Assembly: GCA_012517405.1 (NCBI GenBank) | Contig: JAAYVB010000001.1 | Span: forward strand, 124,001 to 188,000 | Direction: 5' to 3' | Origin: Propionibacterium sp. | GTDB lineage: Bacteria > Actinomycetota > Actinomycetes > Propionibacteriales > Propionibacteriaceae | Length of the DNA stretch: 64,000 nt | Shown: positions 20,041 to 29,783 of the stretch, one piece after another | Layout: each line of letters opens with the position of its first letter | Position numbering within the stretch: the stretch's first letter is position 1 | Program-made: the position numbers and the translations under genes | The notes under the pieces: generated by a model | What the model was told of the DNA's origin: nothing | The model's input: only the letters and a program-made list of their open reading frames with translations | Database searches by the model: none

Positions 20041-20901
20041 TCAGTAGAGCACTGTGGCCAGTTCACCGACCGTGTCGAAACCGATCTCGGTGTACAGCCG
20101 GCGGGCCCGCGTGTTGAAGTCGTTGACGTAGAGCGAAACCACCGGATACTGCTGCTGGCAGAGCACGACGACTTGAGCCATGGCCGGTATCGACAGGCCG
20201 CGTCCCCGCAGCTGCGGGTCGAGCCAGACTCCTTGCACCTGGCAGTAGTGGCGCCACACCGAGCCGATGTCGGACTTGAACCAGACTCGCTCGGGCTGCC
20301 GGCGGGCATCGTCTGCGGGTACCACGCCACCGATCGCCCTGCCCAGCTGCATCAGCAGCCGCACATAGCGGGGATAGCTGCCGGACGAATCCAGCGGGCT
20401 GACCCCCACCTCCTCGGTGTACATCGCCACCGCGGCCTTCACATAGGCATCAAAGTGGGAGGTGTCGACGCGCTGGATCCGCCGATCGGGTTCGACCAGC
20501 GGTGGCACCCGGATGACCATCAACGGCTGATGAGACCGGATCTCCCGGGGACGCGTCCAACTGGACCCCCAGCGTTCGCACAGTCCAGCGTGCAGGCGGG
20601 CCACCGCCGCGGCCGGCCCGACGATCGAGGCGACGTGTCTGCGGGTTCCGATGGCCTGGACGAAGGCATCCAGGGCCTCGGGAAGTTCCCCGACCGGAAC
20701 CAGATTTGAGCCGACATGACAGGCGCCGATGAGTTCGCCGTGCACGTGATAGCCGTAGACCGCGCAGCCCAAGGATTCGGGCGCCAACCCGAAGGTGGCG
20801 ACCCGCGACGCGACGAACAGGTTGCTGAGCGGATCCTGGCCCAGCAACGCGAGGAACTCGGGGAGGTCCTCATCGTCCAAGATGCGCAGCGAGCCGCTCA
20901 A
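20041..20901 (-). CDS. GNAT family N-acetyltransferase with DUF4081
   Basis: A 286-residue protein. The N-terminal DUF4081-type half (LRILDDEDLPEFLALLGQDP and following) precedes a GNAT acetyl-CoA fold with VWLDPQLRGRGLSIPAM (motif A) and VSLYVNDFNTRARRLYTEIG (motif B). This architecture is actinobacterial and is usually next to ispG, as here (13 nt downstream). The substrate is unknown. The annotated start is TTG at 20901 with a weak GAGAG upstream, so the exact N-terminus is uncertain. Confidence 0.82.
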   Translation of the reverse strand: MSGSLRILDDEDLPEFLALLGQDPLSNLFVASRVATFGLAPESLGCAVYGYHVHGELIGACHVGSNLVPVGELPEALDAFVQAIGTRRHVASIVGPAAAVARLHAGLCERWGSSWTRPREIRSHQPLMVIRVPPLVEPDRRIQRVDTSHFDAYVKAAVAMYTEEVGVSPLDSSGSYPRYVRLLMQLGRAIGGVVPADDARRQPERVWFKSDIGSVWRHYCQVQGVWLDPQLRGRGLSIPAMAQVVVLCQQQYPVVSLYVNDFNTRARRLYTEIGFDTVGELATVLY

Positions 20902-20914
20902 CTGCCGGTGGCTC

Positions 20915-22057
20915 TCAGCTGACCAGGACTTCGGGCGAGCCCGACTCGGTGATCTCTGCGGCGATCCGGTTGGCCTCGGCGATCAAGGTCTGCACGATCT
21001 CGTCCTCGGGCACGGTAGCGATGACCTCGCCGTGGACGAAGATCTGGCCGCGCCCGTTTCCGGATGCGACCCCCAGGTCGGCTTCGCGAGCCTCCCCCGG
21101 GCCGTTGACCACACAGCCCATCACCGCGACTCGGATCGGAGCGGTGATCTCCTTGAGGCCCTCGGTGACGTCGTTGGCCAGCTTGTAGACATCGACCTGA
21201 GCGCGTCCGCAGCTGGGGCAGCTGACGATCTCGAACTGTCGTGGCCGCAGATTCAGCGATTCAAGGATCTTGATGCCGACCTTGACCTCTTCGACCGGCG
21301 GGGCCGACAGCGAGACGCGGATGGTGTCGCCGATGCCCTCGGCGAGCAGGGCACCGAACGCGGTCGCCGACTTGATGGTGCCCTGGAAGGCCGGGCCTGC
21401 CTCGGTCACGCCGAGATGCAGCGGATAGTCGCAGGCCTGTGACAGGCGGCGATAGGCGTCCACCATGATGACGGGATCGTGGTGTTTGACCGAGATCGCG
21501 AAGTCGAAGAAACCGACCTCCTCGAACAGGGCCGCCTCGTTGAGCGCGGACTGCACCAGCGCGCCGGCCGGATCGGCCTCGTACATGGGACGCAGCCGCT
21601 GGTCGAGCGAACCGGCGTTCACGCCGATGCGGATCGAGGTGCCGTGGTCGGTGGCCGCCCGGGCGATGTCGGCGATCTTGTCGTCGAACGCCTTGATGTT
21701 GCCCGGATTGACCCGCACCTTCGCGCAACCGGCTTCGATGGCGGCGAAGACGTAGCGCGGCTGGAAGTGGATATCGGCCACCACCGGGATCTTCGATTTG
21801 GCCGCGATCGCGGGCAACGCGTCCGCATCGTCTTGGCTCGGCACAGCCACGCGCACGATGTCGCAACCGGCTGCCGTGAGCTCGGCGATCTGCTGCAGGG
21901 TGGCGTTGATGTTGGAGGTGAGCGTCGTGGTCATCGACTGAACAGCGATCGGGGCATCTCCCCCGATGTATGTCGTGCCGACCTTGATCTTGCGGGTCGG
22001 ACGCCGCGGCGCGAGCACCATGGGCTTGGTCGGCGGAGTTCCCAGATTGATGGACAT
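20915..22057 (-). CDS. ispG: (E)-4-hydroxy-3-methylbut-2-enyl-diphosphate synthase
   Basis: A 380-residue iron-sulfur enzyme of the MEP isoprenoid pathway, converting MEcPP to HMBPP. Conserved N-terminal barrel segments include [15 protein letters not shown] and VRVNPGNIK; the 4Fe-4S ligands lie in [11 protein letters not shown] and [13 protein letters not shown] at 22057. In most actinobacteria dxr and rseP lie just upstream; here a divergent LOG-family gene occupies that side. Confidence 0.96.
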   Translation of the reverse strand: MSINLGTPPTKPMVLAPRRPTRKIKVGTTYIGGDAPIAVQSMTTTLTSNINATLQQIAELTAAGCDIVRVAVPSQDDADALPAIAAKSKIPVVADIHFQPRYVFAAIEAGCAKVRVNPGNIKAFDDKIADIARAATDHGTSIRIGVNAGSLDQRLRPMYEADPAGALVQSALNEAALFEEVGFFDFAISVKHHDPVIMVDAYRRLSQACDYPLHLGVTEAGPAFQGTIKSATAFGALLAEGIGDTIRVSLSAPPVEEVKVGIKILESLNLRPRQFEIVSCPSCGRAQVDVYKLANDVTEGLKEITAPIRVAVMGCVVNGPGEAREADLGVASGNGRGQIFVHGEVIATVPEDEIVQTLIAEANRIAAEITESGSPEVLVS

Positions 22058-22226
22058 TAACCAGCTTTCTCGAAATCGTCTGCTGACAATCCTAACCGCG
22101 GGCCGTAACCGATCCCGGCAAGCACGCCCTTATCCCTCACGGCTCGCACACGGTGCACTGTGGCAGGCCCGCCGTGGTGTTCGGGTCGGTAGCATCGTCG
22201 ATGATCGTCCGTTCGGAAGGGACCAG

Positions 22227-23363
22227 ATGAACACCGCGCATGTGCCCACCCTCGAGATCGAGTCGCTGCGCGACTGGGACGCCCGGATCGGATCGGCCGA
22301 CAAGATCGCGGGTTGGGTGATGCAGGCGATCGACCTGTCCGGGCGCGCCGATGACCTGCGCCGGGTGGACCCGCACGGCGCGGCCTTCCTGGGATGCTCG
22401 TTGCCGCCGGATCTCACCGACGAGCTGAGAGAACGCGGCGCGCTCATCTTCCCCCCGCTGCCGCATGTCCCCTTCCACGTCTACCGCTCGGGCTTGTACA
22501 GCCCCAGTGAGCTCTACGATGCGATCCTCGCTGGCGAGTTGTACACGCAGACCACCGATTCACGGATCTACTCCTGGGCCACGTCACTGCCGACCCCCGA
22601 CGATCTGTCCGCGTCCTTGGCGATGACCCTGCACGACCATGCGATCTCCGACGCGCTGGAAGAACTGCTCGAGGCCAGCCCGCCGGAACGAACCGTCGGC
22701 ATTCTCGGCGGGCACGCCGTTCGGCGTGGTTCGGACGATTACATCGGCGCGGCCCGGCTGGCCTCCCAGCTGACCCTTGCCGGATTCACCGTCGTCACCG
22801 GAGGCGGACCGGGTGCCATGGAAGCCGCGAACCTGGGCGCGCACCTGGCCGGTCAGCCCGCCGCGCTCGTGCACGCCATCGACCATCTGGCATCGGCTCC
22901 CACCTACCAGGGCAACGAGACGATGTGGGTGGCGACGGGAATGGAGGTCCGCGCCCAGACCCACCCGACCGGACGTTCGATCGGGATCCCCACCTGGTTC
23001 TACGGATATGAGCCGACCAATGTCTTCGCGTCGGCGATCGCCAAATACTTCAGCAACGCCCTGCGCGAGGATGTCTTGCTGCGGCACTGCCGCGGCGGAC
23101 TCATCTACATGCCGGGTGCCGCCGGCACGGTGCAGGAGGTCTTCCAGGCGGCCACCGGCAACTACTACGCCGCCCAGCACGACCTGATCAGCCCGATGAT
23201 CTTCGTCGGCCTGGAGTACTGGACCGAAACCCTGCCGGTCTGGCCGCTGATCAGCGCACTCGGTGACGGCCGCGGCATGGGCGATCGTCTGCTGCTGGTC
23301 GACGACGTCGACGACGCCGCCTCCCATCTGGTCAGCCGGCTCTCAACGGCAGCTGCCGGCTGA
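22227..23363 (+). CDS. LOG-family (lysine decarboxylase-like) Rossmann protein with long N-terminal extension
   Basis: A 378-residue protein. The C-terminal half carries GGGPGAMEAANLGA and PGAAGTVQE, the two signatures of LOG/YgdH-type nucleotide-binding proteins. LOG enzymes release free cytokinin bases or, in bacteria, hydrolyse nucleotide 5'-monophosphates. The protein is twice the usual LOG length: about 150 N-terminal residues precede the Rossmann part, resembling larger YgdH/PpnN-like forms. ATG at 22227 has GGAAGGGA upstream; the longer frame is not supported. Function assigned only at family level. Confidence 0.75.
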   Translation: MNTAHVPTLEIESLRDWDARIGSADKIAGWVMQAIDLSGRADDLRRVDPHGAAFLGCSLPPDLTDELRERGALIFPPLPHVPFHVYRSGLYSPSELYDAILAGELYTQTTDSRIYSWATSLPTPDDLSASLAMTLHDHAISDALEELLEASPPERTVGILGGHAVRRGSDDYIGAARLASQLTLAGFTVVTGGGPGAMEAANLGAHLAGQPAALVHAIDHLASAPTYQGNETMWVATGMEVRAQTHPTGRSIGIPTWFYGYEPTNVFASAIAKYFSNALREDVLLRHCRGGLIYMPGAAGTVQEVFQAATGNYYAAQHDLISPMIFVGLEYWTETLPVWPLISALGDGRGMGDRLLLVDDVDDAASHLVSRLSTAAAG

Positions 23364-23381
23364 GAGCCGTTGACCGGGGAA

Positions 23382-24017
23382 CTACCGCTCGGCGACCGTG
23401 AAGCGGACGCGGTGATGCGCGGGATGCTCCAGCTCGTCCAGCGCCGCCTTCGCGAAGGTGCCCGCCGAGACGAAACTGCCGGCCGGGTGGTCGTCGCCGA
23501 GTTGATAGCGGGCGGCCGCCGGCCCGGGAGCGATCTGGGGAGCAGGAGCCAGCATGACCCAGTCGAGCGATTCGGGAGCCTCGCGGTAGATCTCCAAGAT
23601 CTCGGCGAAGCTGCGTGCCTCGGGCTTGTAGGCGTCGGGGAACCCTGGGGTGTCGAGCAGCCTGGTGCCATCGGCGGCCAGCGTGGCGCCGGCGCCGCCG
23701 ACGACGAAGATGCGTGCGGTGACTCCGGCCTTGGCCAGCGCATCGACGATTGCCGCGTGCGCGTCAATGATCGGCTGCACCGGGCTGCCATCGCGCGGTC
23801 CGGGGACGGCGAAGACGACGATGTCGCAGTCCTGCGCCTTGCTCACGACGTCCGCGGCGTCACCGATCTCGCCCCTCACGTAACGGACGCCCTCGACCGG
23901 TGTCTTCGGAGTGCCTCCGCGCGAGACACCGACAACCGAATGCCCGCGCCCAACGGCCTCCCGTACGATCGCGCCGCCGACCATTCCGGTCGCACCATGG
24001 ACGGTGATCTTGCTCAT
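23382..24017 (-). CDS. NAD(P)-binding epimerase/dehydratase-like protein
   Basis: A 211-residue Rossmann protein beginning MSKITVHGATGMVGGAIV, the glycine-rich dinucleotide site (GATGMVG) of atypical short-chain dehydrogenases. No catalytic YxxxK is evident, so it fits the NAD(P)H-binding NmrA/YwnB-like group. ATG at 24017. It lies 28 nt past rlmN on the same strand, in the space where dxr would be expected. Physiological substrate unknown. Confidence 0.8.
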   Translation of the reverse strand: MSKITVHGATGMVGGAIVREAVGRGHSVVGVSRGGTPKTPVEGVRYVRGEIGDAADVVSKAQDCDIVVFAVPGPRDGSPVQPIIDAHAAIVDALAKAGVTARIFVVGGAGATLAADGTRLLDTPGFPDAYKPEARSFAEILEIYREAPESLDWVMLAPAPQIAPGPAAARYQLGDDHPAGSFVSAGTFAKAALDELEHPAHHRVRFTVAER

Positions 24018-24044
24018 CTGTGCCCCCTCGTTGTCCGTCGATGG

Positions 24045-25187
24045 TTACTTGGCTGCTCGAGCGTCCAGGTTGGCCGCCAGTTGCCCGCAGGCTCCGTCGA
24101 TGTCCCGGCCGCGGGTGTCGCGGACGGTCACCGGCACTCCGGCATGCTCCAGATGCTCGACGAACGCCTGCTCGTCCGCACGGCGTGACGCCGTCCACTT
24201 GCTGCCCGGGGTCGGATTCAGCGGGATCAGATTGACGTGGAACCAGCCCCAATCGCCGCGGGCCTTCAGCCGCCTGGCCAGCAGGTCGGCCCGCCAGGCC
24301 TGGTCGTTGATGTCCTTGATCAAGATGTATTCGATGCTCACCCGGCGTCTGGTGACCGCGGCGTAATCCCAGGCAGCGTCCAGCACCGCATCCACGTTGA
24401 AATGCTTGTTGAGCGGGACGATCTCGTCGCGCAGCTCATCGTCCGGCGCATGCAGCGACACGGCGAGCGTCACCGGCAGATCCTCATCGGCCAGCTGCCT
24501 CATCCGGGGCACCATGCCGACGGTCGAGACCGTGAGTCCGCGTGCGCTGATGCCCAGGCCGTCCGGGTTGGGGGCATGGATCTGGCGGACAGCCGCCAGC
24601 ACCGCCTTGTAGTTGGCCATCGGCTCGCCCATGCCCATGAAAACGACATTGTTGATGTGTCCGGGCCCGCCCGGCAGTTCGCCTGCCGCGAGCCGCCGGG
24701 CAGCGTCATGCACCTGCCAGACGATCTCGGACGCCGTCAGGTTGCGCTGCAAACCGCCCTGGCCGGTGGCACAGAAGGGGCAGGCCATTCCGCAGCCGGC
24801 CTCCGAGGAGATGCAGATCGTCGTGCGATCACGGTACCGCATGATCACCGACTCGATGATCGCGTGATCGAATGCGCGCCACGCAGTCTTGATGGTGGTG
24901 CCGTGATCTGCGGACTGCTCCCCCACCGGGGTCAGCATCGTCGGGAACCAGGCTTGGTGAACCTGCTCGCGTAGCCCGGCCGGCAGATCGGTCCAGCTCG
25001 CCGGGTCAGCATCCAGCCTGGTGAACCACTGATTCGAGATCTGCTTGGCGCGAAACGCCGGTAGCCCGGCCGAGCGCACGGCCTCGACGCGCTGTTCGGG
25101 GGTCAGATCCATCCAATGCACCGGTGGCTTGCGGGGATTCGGGATGAACCTTCCGGTGAGATCGATGGGGCCGGTGGCAGTAGTCAT
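24045..25187 (-). CDS. rlmN: 23S rRNA (A2503-C2)/tRNA methyltransferase RlmN
   Basis: A 380-residue dual-specificity radical SAM enzyme. The CxxxCxxC cluster motif appears as CGMACPFC, and the catalytic C-terminal cysteine in [13 protein letters not shown]. It methylates A2503 of 23S rRNA and A37 of some tRNAs. ATG at 25187 begins [10 protein letters not shown]; a longer start at 25214 is unsupported. It lies 70 nt past cdsA on the same strand, the usual actinobacterial order. Confidence 0.95.
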   Translation of the reverse strand: MTTATGPIDLTGRFIPNPRKPPVHWMDLTPEQRVEAVRSAGLPAFRAKQISNQWFTRLDADPASWTDLPAGLREQVHQAWFPTMLTPVGEQSADHGTTIKTAWRAFDHAIIESVIMRYRDRTTICISSEAGCGMACPFCATGQGGLQRNLTASEIVWQVHDAARRLAAGELPGGPGHINNVVFMGMGEPMANYKAVLAAVRQIHAPNPDGLGISARGLTVSTVGMVPRMRQLADEDLPVTLAVSLHAPDDELRDEIVPLNKHFNVDAVLDAAWDYAAVTRRRVSIEYILIKDINDQAWRADLLARRLKARGDWGWFHVNLIPLNPTPGSKWTASRRADEQAFVEHLEHAGVPVTVRDTRGRDIDGACGQLAANLDARAAK

Positions 25188-25256
25188 ATGGACGAGTCTG
25201 CCGCACGCAGGCAAGGCCGGACGATTCCGCCGGCGCCCGATGGCAACAAGGGGTGA

Positions 25257-26150
25257 CTAGACGAGCACGAGCATCGTCAGCCATGCCAGCGGCGCCGCCA
25301 CCAGCAGGGAGTCCAGCCGGTCCATCGCTCCGCCGTGACCGGGAATGATCCTGCCCATGTCCTTGATGCCGGTGTCGCGTTTGATCATCGACTCGATGAG
25401 ATCGCCGACCGTCGCGGCCAGCGACAGCACCACCCCGATGATGGCTCCGGCCCACCAGGACGCGCCGATCATCACCGGTCCGAGCACCGCGCCGACGATG
25501 CAGGTCAGCGCCACGGCCCCCGCCAGACCCTCCCAGGTCTTCCCGGGACTGATGTGGGGGGCCATCTTGTGCTTGCCGAACAGCGAGCCCACCGCGTAGG
25601 CGCCGGTGTCCGAGCAGGGCACCAATATGAAGTAGTAGATGACGCGCAGGTTTCCGTCCGGTTGGGCGAGCAGCAAGACCAGCGAAGACAACAGCAACGG
25701 CACATAGCCGATGGTGAATACGCTCGCCGCCGCGTCGGTGATGAATCCCCGGACCGGTCCGCGCAGACGTCCGAGCAGGCAGGCGATCACCATCAGTGCC
25801 AGCCCGGCCAGCAGCACCCCCGCTCCGGTGAGCTGGCCGTTGTGCTGGGCCAGGTAGTGCGCCGTCACCAGCGTCAACGGGGTGCCCACGGCGATCGGCG
25901 TGTAGACGACGTGCATGCCGATGCCGGTGAGCGCACGCCAGATCTCGAAGGCACCGACGACGATGCCCGCGATCAGGAAAATGATGAAGCCCCACTGCCA
26001 CCACAGCAGCGAGCCCAGGATCCAGGCGTAGAGGACGACCCCTGAGGCGATGGCCACGGGTAGGTTGCGTCCCGCGCTGCGTTTCTTGGTGGCCGGCTTG
26101 GCCACGGCCTCAGCGGACGGAGAGACCTCGCCCGGGTCCTGCCCGCTCAC
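25257..26150 (-). CDS. cdsA: Phosphatidate cytidylyltransferase
   Basis: A 297-residue membrane enzyme that makes CDP-diacylglycerol from phosphatidate and CTP. About eight hydrophobic helices follow a polar N-terminus. The CdsA signature is visible as SDTGAYAVGSLFGKHKMAPH and SPGKTWEGLAGA. GTG at 26150 starts 2 nt past the frr stop; no strong ribosome site, so translational coupling is likely. Confidence 0.95.
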   Translation of the reverse strand: MSGQDPGEVSPSAEAVAKPATKKRSAGRNLPVAIASGVVLYAWILGSLLWWQWGFIIFLIAGIVVGAFEIWRALTGIGMHVVYTPIAVGTPLTLVTAHYLAQHNGQLTGAGVLLAGLALMVIACLLGRLRGPVRGFITDAAASVFTIGYVPLLLSSLVLLLAQPDGNLRVIYYFILVPCSDTGAYAVGSLFGKHKMAPHISPGKTWEGLAGAVALTCIVGAVLGPVMIGASWWAGAIIGVVLSLAATVGDLIESMIKRDTGIKDMGRIIPGHGGAMDRLDSLLVAAPLAWLTMLVLV

Positions 26151-26152
26151 TG

Positions 26153-26710
26153 CTAAACCGCCATCAATTCGGCCTCTTTGGCCTTCAGCAGCTGGTCGAT
26201 CGTGTCGACCGACTTCTTGGTCTCGTCATCGAGACGCCTCTCGGCGCGCTTGGCTTCGTCCTCGCCGATCGCCTTGTCCTTCTCGGCCTTCTTGACCTGA
26301 TCGACCGCATGCCGGCGGATGTTGCGCACCGCGACGCGTCCTTCCTCGGCCTTGGCCCGCACGATCTTGATGTACTCCTTGCGGCGCTCCTCGGTGAGCT
26401 CGGGGAGCACGACGCGGATCGCCTTGCCGTCGCTGGCCGGGTTGACGCCGAGGTCGGAGTTGCGGATCGCCTTCTCGATGGCGTTCAGCGCACTCGCATC
26501 GAATGGGCTGATCAGCATCACCCGCGGCTCCGGCGACTGGAACGTCGCCAGCTGCTGCAGCGGGGTCGGGGTGCCGTAGTACTCGGCCTCCAGCTTGTTG
26601 AACATCGCCGGGTTGGCGCGGCCGGTTCGCACGGTCGCGAAATCCTGCCGGGCGAAATCGATGGCTCCGGCCATCTTCTTGACTGTGTCCTTGATGATGT
26701 CGTCGATCAC
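26153..26710 (-). CDS. frr: Ribosome recycling factor
   Basis: A 185-residue protein that splits post-termination ribosomes with EF-G. RTGRANPAMFNKLEAEYYGT and LPELTEERRKEYIKIVRAKA are conserved, and the length is exactly typical. GTG at 26710 (VIDDIIKDTV) has AAGGACC upstream; the frame continues upstream for 40 codons without conservation. Operon with pyrH and cdsA. Confidence 0.96.
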   Translation of the reverse strand: MIDDIIKDTVKKMAGAIDFARQDFATVRTGRANPAMFNKLEAEYYGTPTPLQQLATFQSPEPRVMLISPFDASALNAIEKAIRNSDLGVNPASDGKAIRVVLPELTEERRKEYIKIVRAKAEEGRVAVRNIRRHAVDQVKKAEKDKAIGEDEAKRAERRLDDETKKSVDTIDQLLKAKEAELMAV

Positions 26711-26765
26711 GGCTGGTCCTTCCGTAAGTATGTGAGTGATGAAGCTGGCGTTGGCCCGGGCAGAC

Positions 26766-27479
26766 TCAGGCGTGCACCCACGTGCCGATGCGTTCGCCGG
26801 CGACGGCACGTCCGATATTGGACTCGTCATCGAGCCCGAAGAAGAGCATATCGAGATTGTTGTCGCGGGCCAGGCTGATCGCGGTGGCGTCGGCCACTTT
26901 CAGGCCCTTGGCGAGGAACTCATCGTAGGTGAGCTCATCGTAGCGATTGGCCTCCGGATGGGTGTTGGGGTCGCAGTCATAGACCGCGTCGACGCCGTTC
27001 TTGCCCATCAACAAGATCTCCGCCTTGACCTCCAGGGCACGCTGAGCGGCGACCGTGTCGGTGGAGAAGTACGGCATACCCGAGCCGGCGCTGAAGATGA
27101 CGACTCGGCCCTTCTCCATGTGGCGCTCGGCGCGGCGCGGAATGTAGGGCTCGGCCACCTGCCCCATGGTGATGGCCGACTGGACGCGGGTGGGCACCCC
27201 TTCCTTCTCCAAGAAGTCCTGCAGGGCCAACGAGTTCATCACCGTGCCGAGCATGCCCATGTAGTCGGCGCGGTCACGGTCCATACCGCCGCGCTGCAGC
27301 TCCACACCGCGGAAATAGTTGCCGCCGCCGACCACGACCGCGACCTGGGTACCCGCGGCCACGAGGTGAGCGATCTGGCGGGCCACCGAGCGGACGATCA
27401 GCGGGTCGACGCCGAGCTTGCCACCCCCGAAAGCCTCCCCTGACAACTTGAGTAGCACGCGGCGATAGGGCTCGGTCAT
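26766..27479 (-). CDS. pyrH: UMP kinase
   Basis: A 237-residue hexameric amino-acid-kinase-fold enzyme, UMP to [23 protein letters not shown] (phosphate loop), [28 protein letters not shown] and GTGNPYFSTD-like [20 protein letters not shown] identify it. ATG at 27479 has GGAGGAAATC upstream. It follows the tsf terminator and precedes frr. Confidence 0.97.
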   Translation of the reverse strand: MTEPYRRVLLKLSGEAFGGGKLGVDPLIVRSVARQIAHLVAAGTQVAVVVGGGNYFRGVELQRGGMDRDRADYMGMLGTVMNSLALQDFLEKEGVPTRVQSAITMGQVAEPYIPRRAERHMEKGRVVIFSAGSGMPYFSTDTVAAQRALEVKAEILLMGKNGVDAVYDCDPNTHPEANRYDELTYDEFLAKGLKVADATAISLARDNNLDMLFFGLDDESNIGRAVAGERIGTWVHA

Positions 27480-27563
27480 CAGATTTCCTCCAGGTGCAGG
27501 CGAGTTCTCGTCCACTCTAGTGGCTGGGCACGCCCACCGGCCACGCGCGGCCGATGCGGCCTG

Positions 27564-27605
27564 AGAAAACACTGCAGGCGGCAGCCCGTGAGGGCCACCG
27601 CCTGC
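27564..27605 (-). terminator. Terminator after tsf
   Basis: On the minus strand GCAGGCGG (27598-27605) pairs with CCGCCTGC (27574-27581), with an additional inner GGCCC/GGGCT-type stem, then AGTGTTTTCTC. It ends the rpsB-tsf transcript 24 nt past the tsf stop. Confidence 0.8.
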
Positions 27606-27628
27606 GGCTGTTCAGCTCAGACCGAAGC

Positions 27629-28438
27629 TCAGGCTCCGACCACGAAACGCACGAACCGGGTGATCGTCACGCCAGCCTCCTTGGCCAGCTGTCCGACCGT
27701 CTTCTTGTCATCGGTGATGGACTGCTGCTCGAGCAGGCAGGCCTCCTTGTAGAAGGCATTCACCCGACCCTCGACGATCCTCGGGATGATCTTCTCCGGC
27801 TTGCCCTCTTCGATGGCGGTCTCGGTGGCGATGCGCTTCTCGCGCTCCACGACTTCGTCCGGCACATCCTCACGGGACACGTAATCGGGACGCATCGACG
27901 CGATCTGCAACGCGACAGCGTGCACGAACTCCTCGTCGTCACCCTCGTACTCCACCAGCACGCCCACCTGGGGCGGCAGGTCCTGGCTGCGGCGATGCAG
28001 GTAGGTGTGCACCGCACCGTCGAACCGGGCCACATGGGCCAGTTCGAGCTTCTCGCCGATCTTCGCCTCGAGCGCGCCGATCGCCTCGCCCACCGTGCCA
28101 TCATCCAGCGGCAGGGCCCGTGCGGACTCGACGTCGACAGCCTCGCCGGCCTCGACGGCAGCAACGATCGCCTCGGCGAGCGCAACGAATTCCTGGTTCT
28201 TGGCGACGAAGTCGGTCTCCGAGCCGAACTGGATCAGCGAAGAACCGGTAGCGGCGACCAGACCGTTGTTGGCCGAGCGATCGCTGCGCTTGGCCACCTT
28301 GGAGGCACCCGAGACACGCAGCAGTTCGGTGGCGCGCTCGAAGTCGCCGTCGGCCTCGGTGAGGGCCTTCTTCGCGTCCATCATGCCCGCACCGGTCTGG
28401 TCACGCAGCTTCTTCACGTCAGCGGCAGTAATAGCCAT
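27629..28438 (-). CDS. tsf: Elongation factor Ts
   Basis: A 269-residue guanine nucleotide exchange factor for EF-Tu. The signature [20 protein letters not shown] is at residues 10-29 and the core shows [15 protein letters not shown] (a TDFVAKN match). Length fits actinobacterial EF-Ts. ATG at 28438 with AAGAGGAT upstream, 36 nt past rpsB. Confidence 0.97.
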   Translation of the reverse strand: MAITAADVKKLRDQTGAGMMDAKKALTEADGDFERATELLRVSGASKVAKRSDRSANNGLVAATGSSLIQFGSETDFVAKNQEFVALAEAIVAAVEAGEAVDVESARALPLDDGTVGEAIGALEAKIGEKLELAHVARFDGAVHTYLHRRSQDLPPQVGVLVEYEGDDEEFVHAVALQIASMRPDYVSREDVPDEVVEREKRIATETAIEEGKPEKIIPRIVEGRVNAFYKEACLLEQQSITDDKKTVGQLAKEAGVTITRFVRFVVGA

Positions 28439-28473
28439 GTATGTGATCCTCTTTTGATCTGGATTGACTGGGG

Positions 28474-29400
28474 TCAGTTGGCAGGCTCGGCCGGCGCAGC
28501 CGCCTCGGCGGCGACGACCTCGGCGAGAGCCTCAGCGGCCTCGGCGACCTCTTCCACCACGGGAGCGGCCTCAGCGAGAACCTCAGCAGCCTCGGTGGCC
28601 TCCTCCTCGGCCTCGGCTGCCTCGGCCTGCGCGGCCTCGCCACCGGCGAGCAGCTCACGCTCCCAATCGGGCATCGGCTCGGCCTCGGTGGCCTGCGGCG
28701 AATCGGCATTCGACCGCTTCAGCAGACCATCGGCGACAGCGTCGGCGATGATGCGGGTCAGCAGCGAGACCGAACGGATGGCGTCGTCGTTGCCCGGGAT
28801 CGGGAAGTCGACCTCGTCGGGATCGCAGTTCGTGTCGAGGATGGCGACAACCGGGATGTGCAGCTTGCGGGCCTCGTCGATGGCGAGGTGCTCCTTCTTG
28901 GTGTCGACGATCCAGACGGCCTGCGGCAGCCGTCCCATGTCGCGGATACCACCGAGGGACTTGTCGAGCTTGCCCATCTCGCGGCGAAGACCCAGCAGTT
29001 CCTTCTTGGGCAGGCCACCGGGAACGACATTCTCGAGGTCCATCGATTCCAGTTCCTTCAGGCGGGTGATCCGCTTGTTGATGGTCTGGAAGTTGGTGAG
29101 CATGCCACCCAGCCAACGCTGGTTGACGTAGGGCATGCCGACGCGGGTGGCCTGCTCGGCGATGGTCTCCTGAGCCTGCTTCTTGGTGCCGACGAACAGC
29201 ACCTGGCCACCGCGGGCAACGACACCCGAGATGTAGCTGTAGGCCTTGTCGATGTAGGTCAGCGACTGGCGCAGGTCGATGATGTAGATGCCGTTGCGCT
29301 CGTTGAAGATGAACCGCTTCATCTTCGGGTTCCAGCGGCGAGTCTGGTGCCCGAAATGCACACCGCTCTCGAGCAGCTGGCGCGTGGTAATGACGGCCAT
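28474..29400 (-). CDS. rpsB: 30S ribosomal protein S2
   Basis: A 308-residue S2. The conserved core (about residues 1-225) starts [20 protein letters not shown] and includes [19 protein letters not shown] long Ala/Glu-rich, Pro-containing acidic tail of about 60 residues follows; such tails occur in actinobacterial S2 and are likely disordered. ATG at 29400 with AAAGGACC upstream. A long leader and a good promoter precede it. Confidence 0.97.
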   Translation of the reverse strand: MAVITTRQLLESGVHFGHQTRRWNPKMKRFIFNERNGIYIIDLRQSLTYIDKAYSYISGVVARGGQVLFVGTKKQAQETIAEQATRVGMPYVNQRWLGGMLTNFQTINKRITRLKELESMDLENVVPGGLPKKELLGLRREMGKLDKSLGGIRDMGRLPQAVWIVDTKKEHLAIDEARKLHIPVVAILDTNCDPDEVDFPIPGNDDAIRSVSLLTRIIADAVADGLLKRSNADSPQATEAEPMPDWERELLAGGEAAQAEAAEAEEEATEAAEVLAEAAPVVEEVAEAAEALAEVVAAEAAAPAEPAN

Positions 29401-29783
29401 GATCGGTCCTTTCATCCGGACGCCCGCGATGCGATGACCGCGCAAAGACGTCCCGTTGTGCGTGGACCCACCGGATGTGGGCTCACTCGGTTGTCCGGCA
29501 GCAGGGCTGCTGCTACCGCCTGATGCGCTTTCCGAACCCGCCCTGGCAGGCTTCACCAGCCAAGGACCTCGGGATCAGATCCGGGGACCACCCGGTTCTG
29601 CGCATGCGTTGTCAGCTCGCTCATGCGGGCTGCGGGGCTATTCTACGTTGCCGCCCAACACACCCGTCAATTCGGACGGTGTGGGCTGCGCCCGGCTGGG
29701 CGAATCATCTCAATTCGCCGAGATCATCCACAGCCGGTACCCAGTTTGAACGATCCGGAGGGCCAGTCACCAATCATCACCAC
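29401..29783. promoter_or_regulatory. rpsB leader and rpsB/M23 divergent intergenic region
   Basis: This 383-nt gap separates the divergent rpsB and M23 genes and encodes no supported protein. On the minus strand a leader of about 230 nt precedes rpsB. It contains a 6-bp GC stem, GCAGCA 29498-29503 with TGCTGC 29508-29513. Ribosomal protein S2 represses its own operon through leader structure in several bacteria, so regulation here is plausible. The plus-strand promoter of the M23 gene was not identified. Confidence 0.45.
29640..29670 (-). promoter_or_regulatory. Candidate promoter of rpsB-tsf
   Basis: Reading the minus strand, TTGACG (29665-29670) is followed after 19 nt by TAGAAT (29640-29645). 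The boxes are close to consensus for the housekeeping sigma factor, with a slightly long spacer. Transcription would start near 29633, giving the long rpsB leader. Confidence 0.5.
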
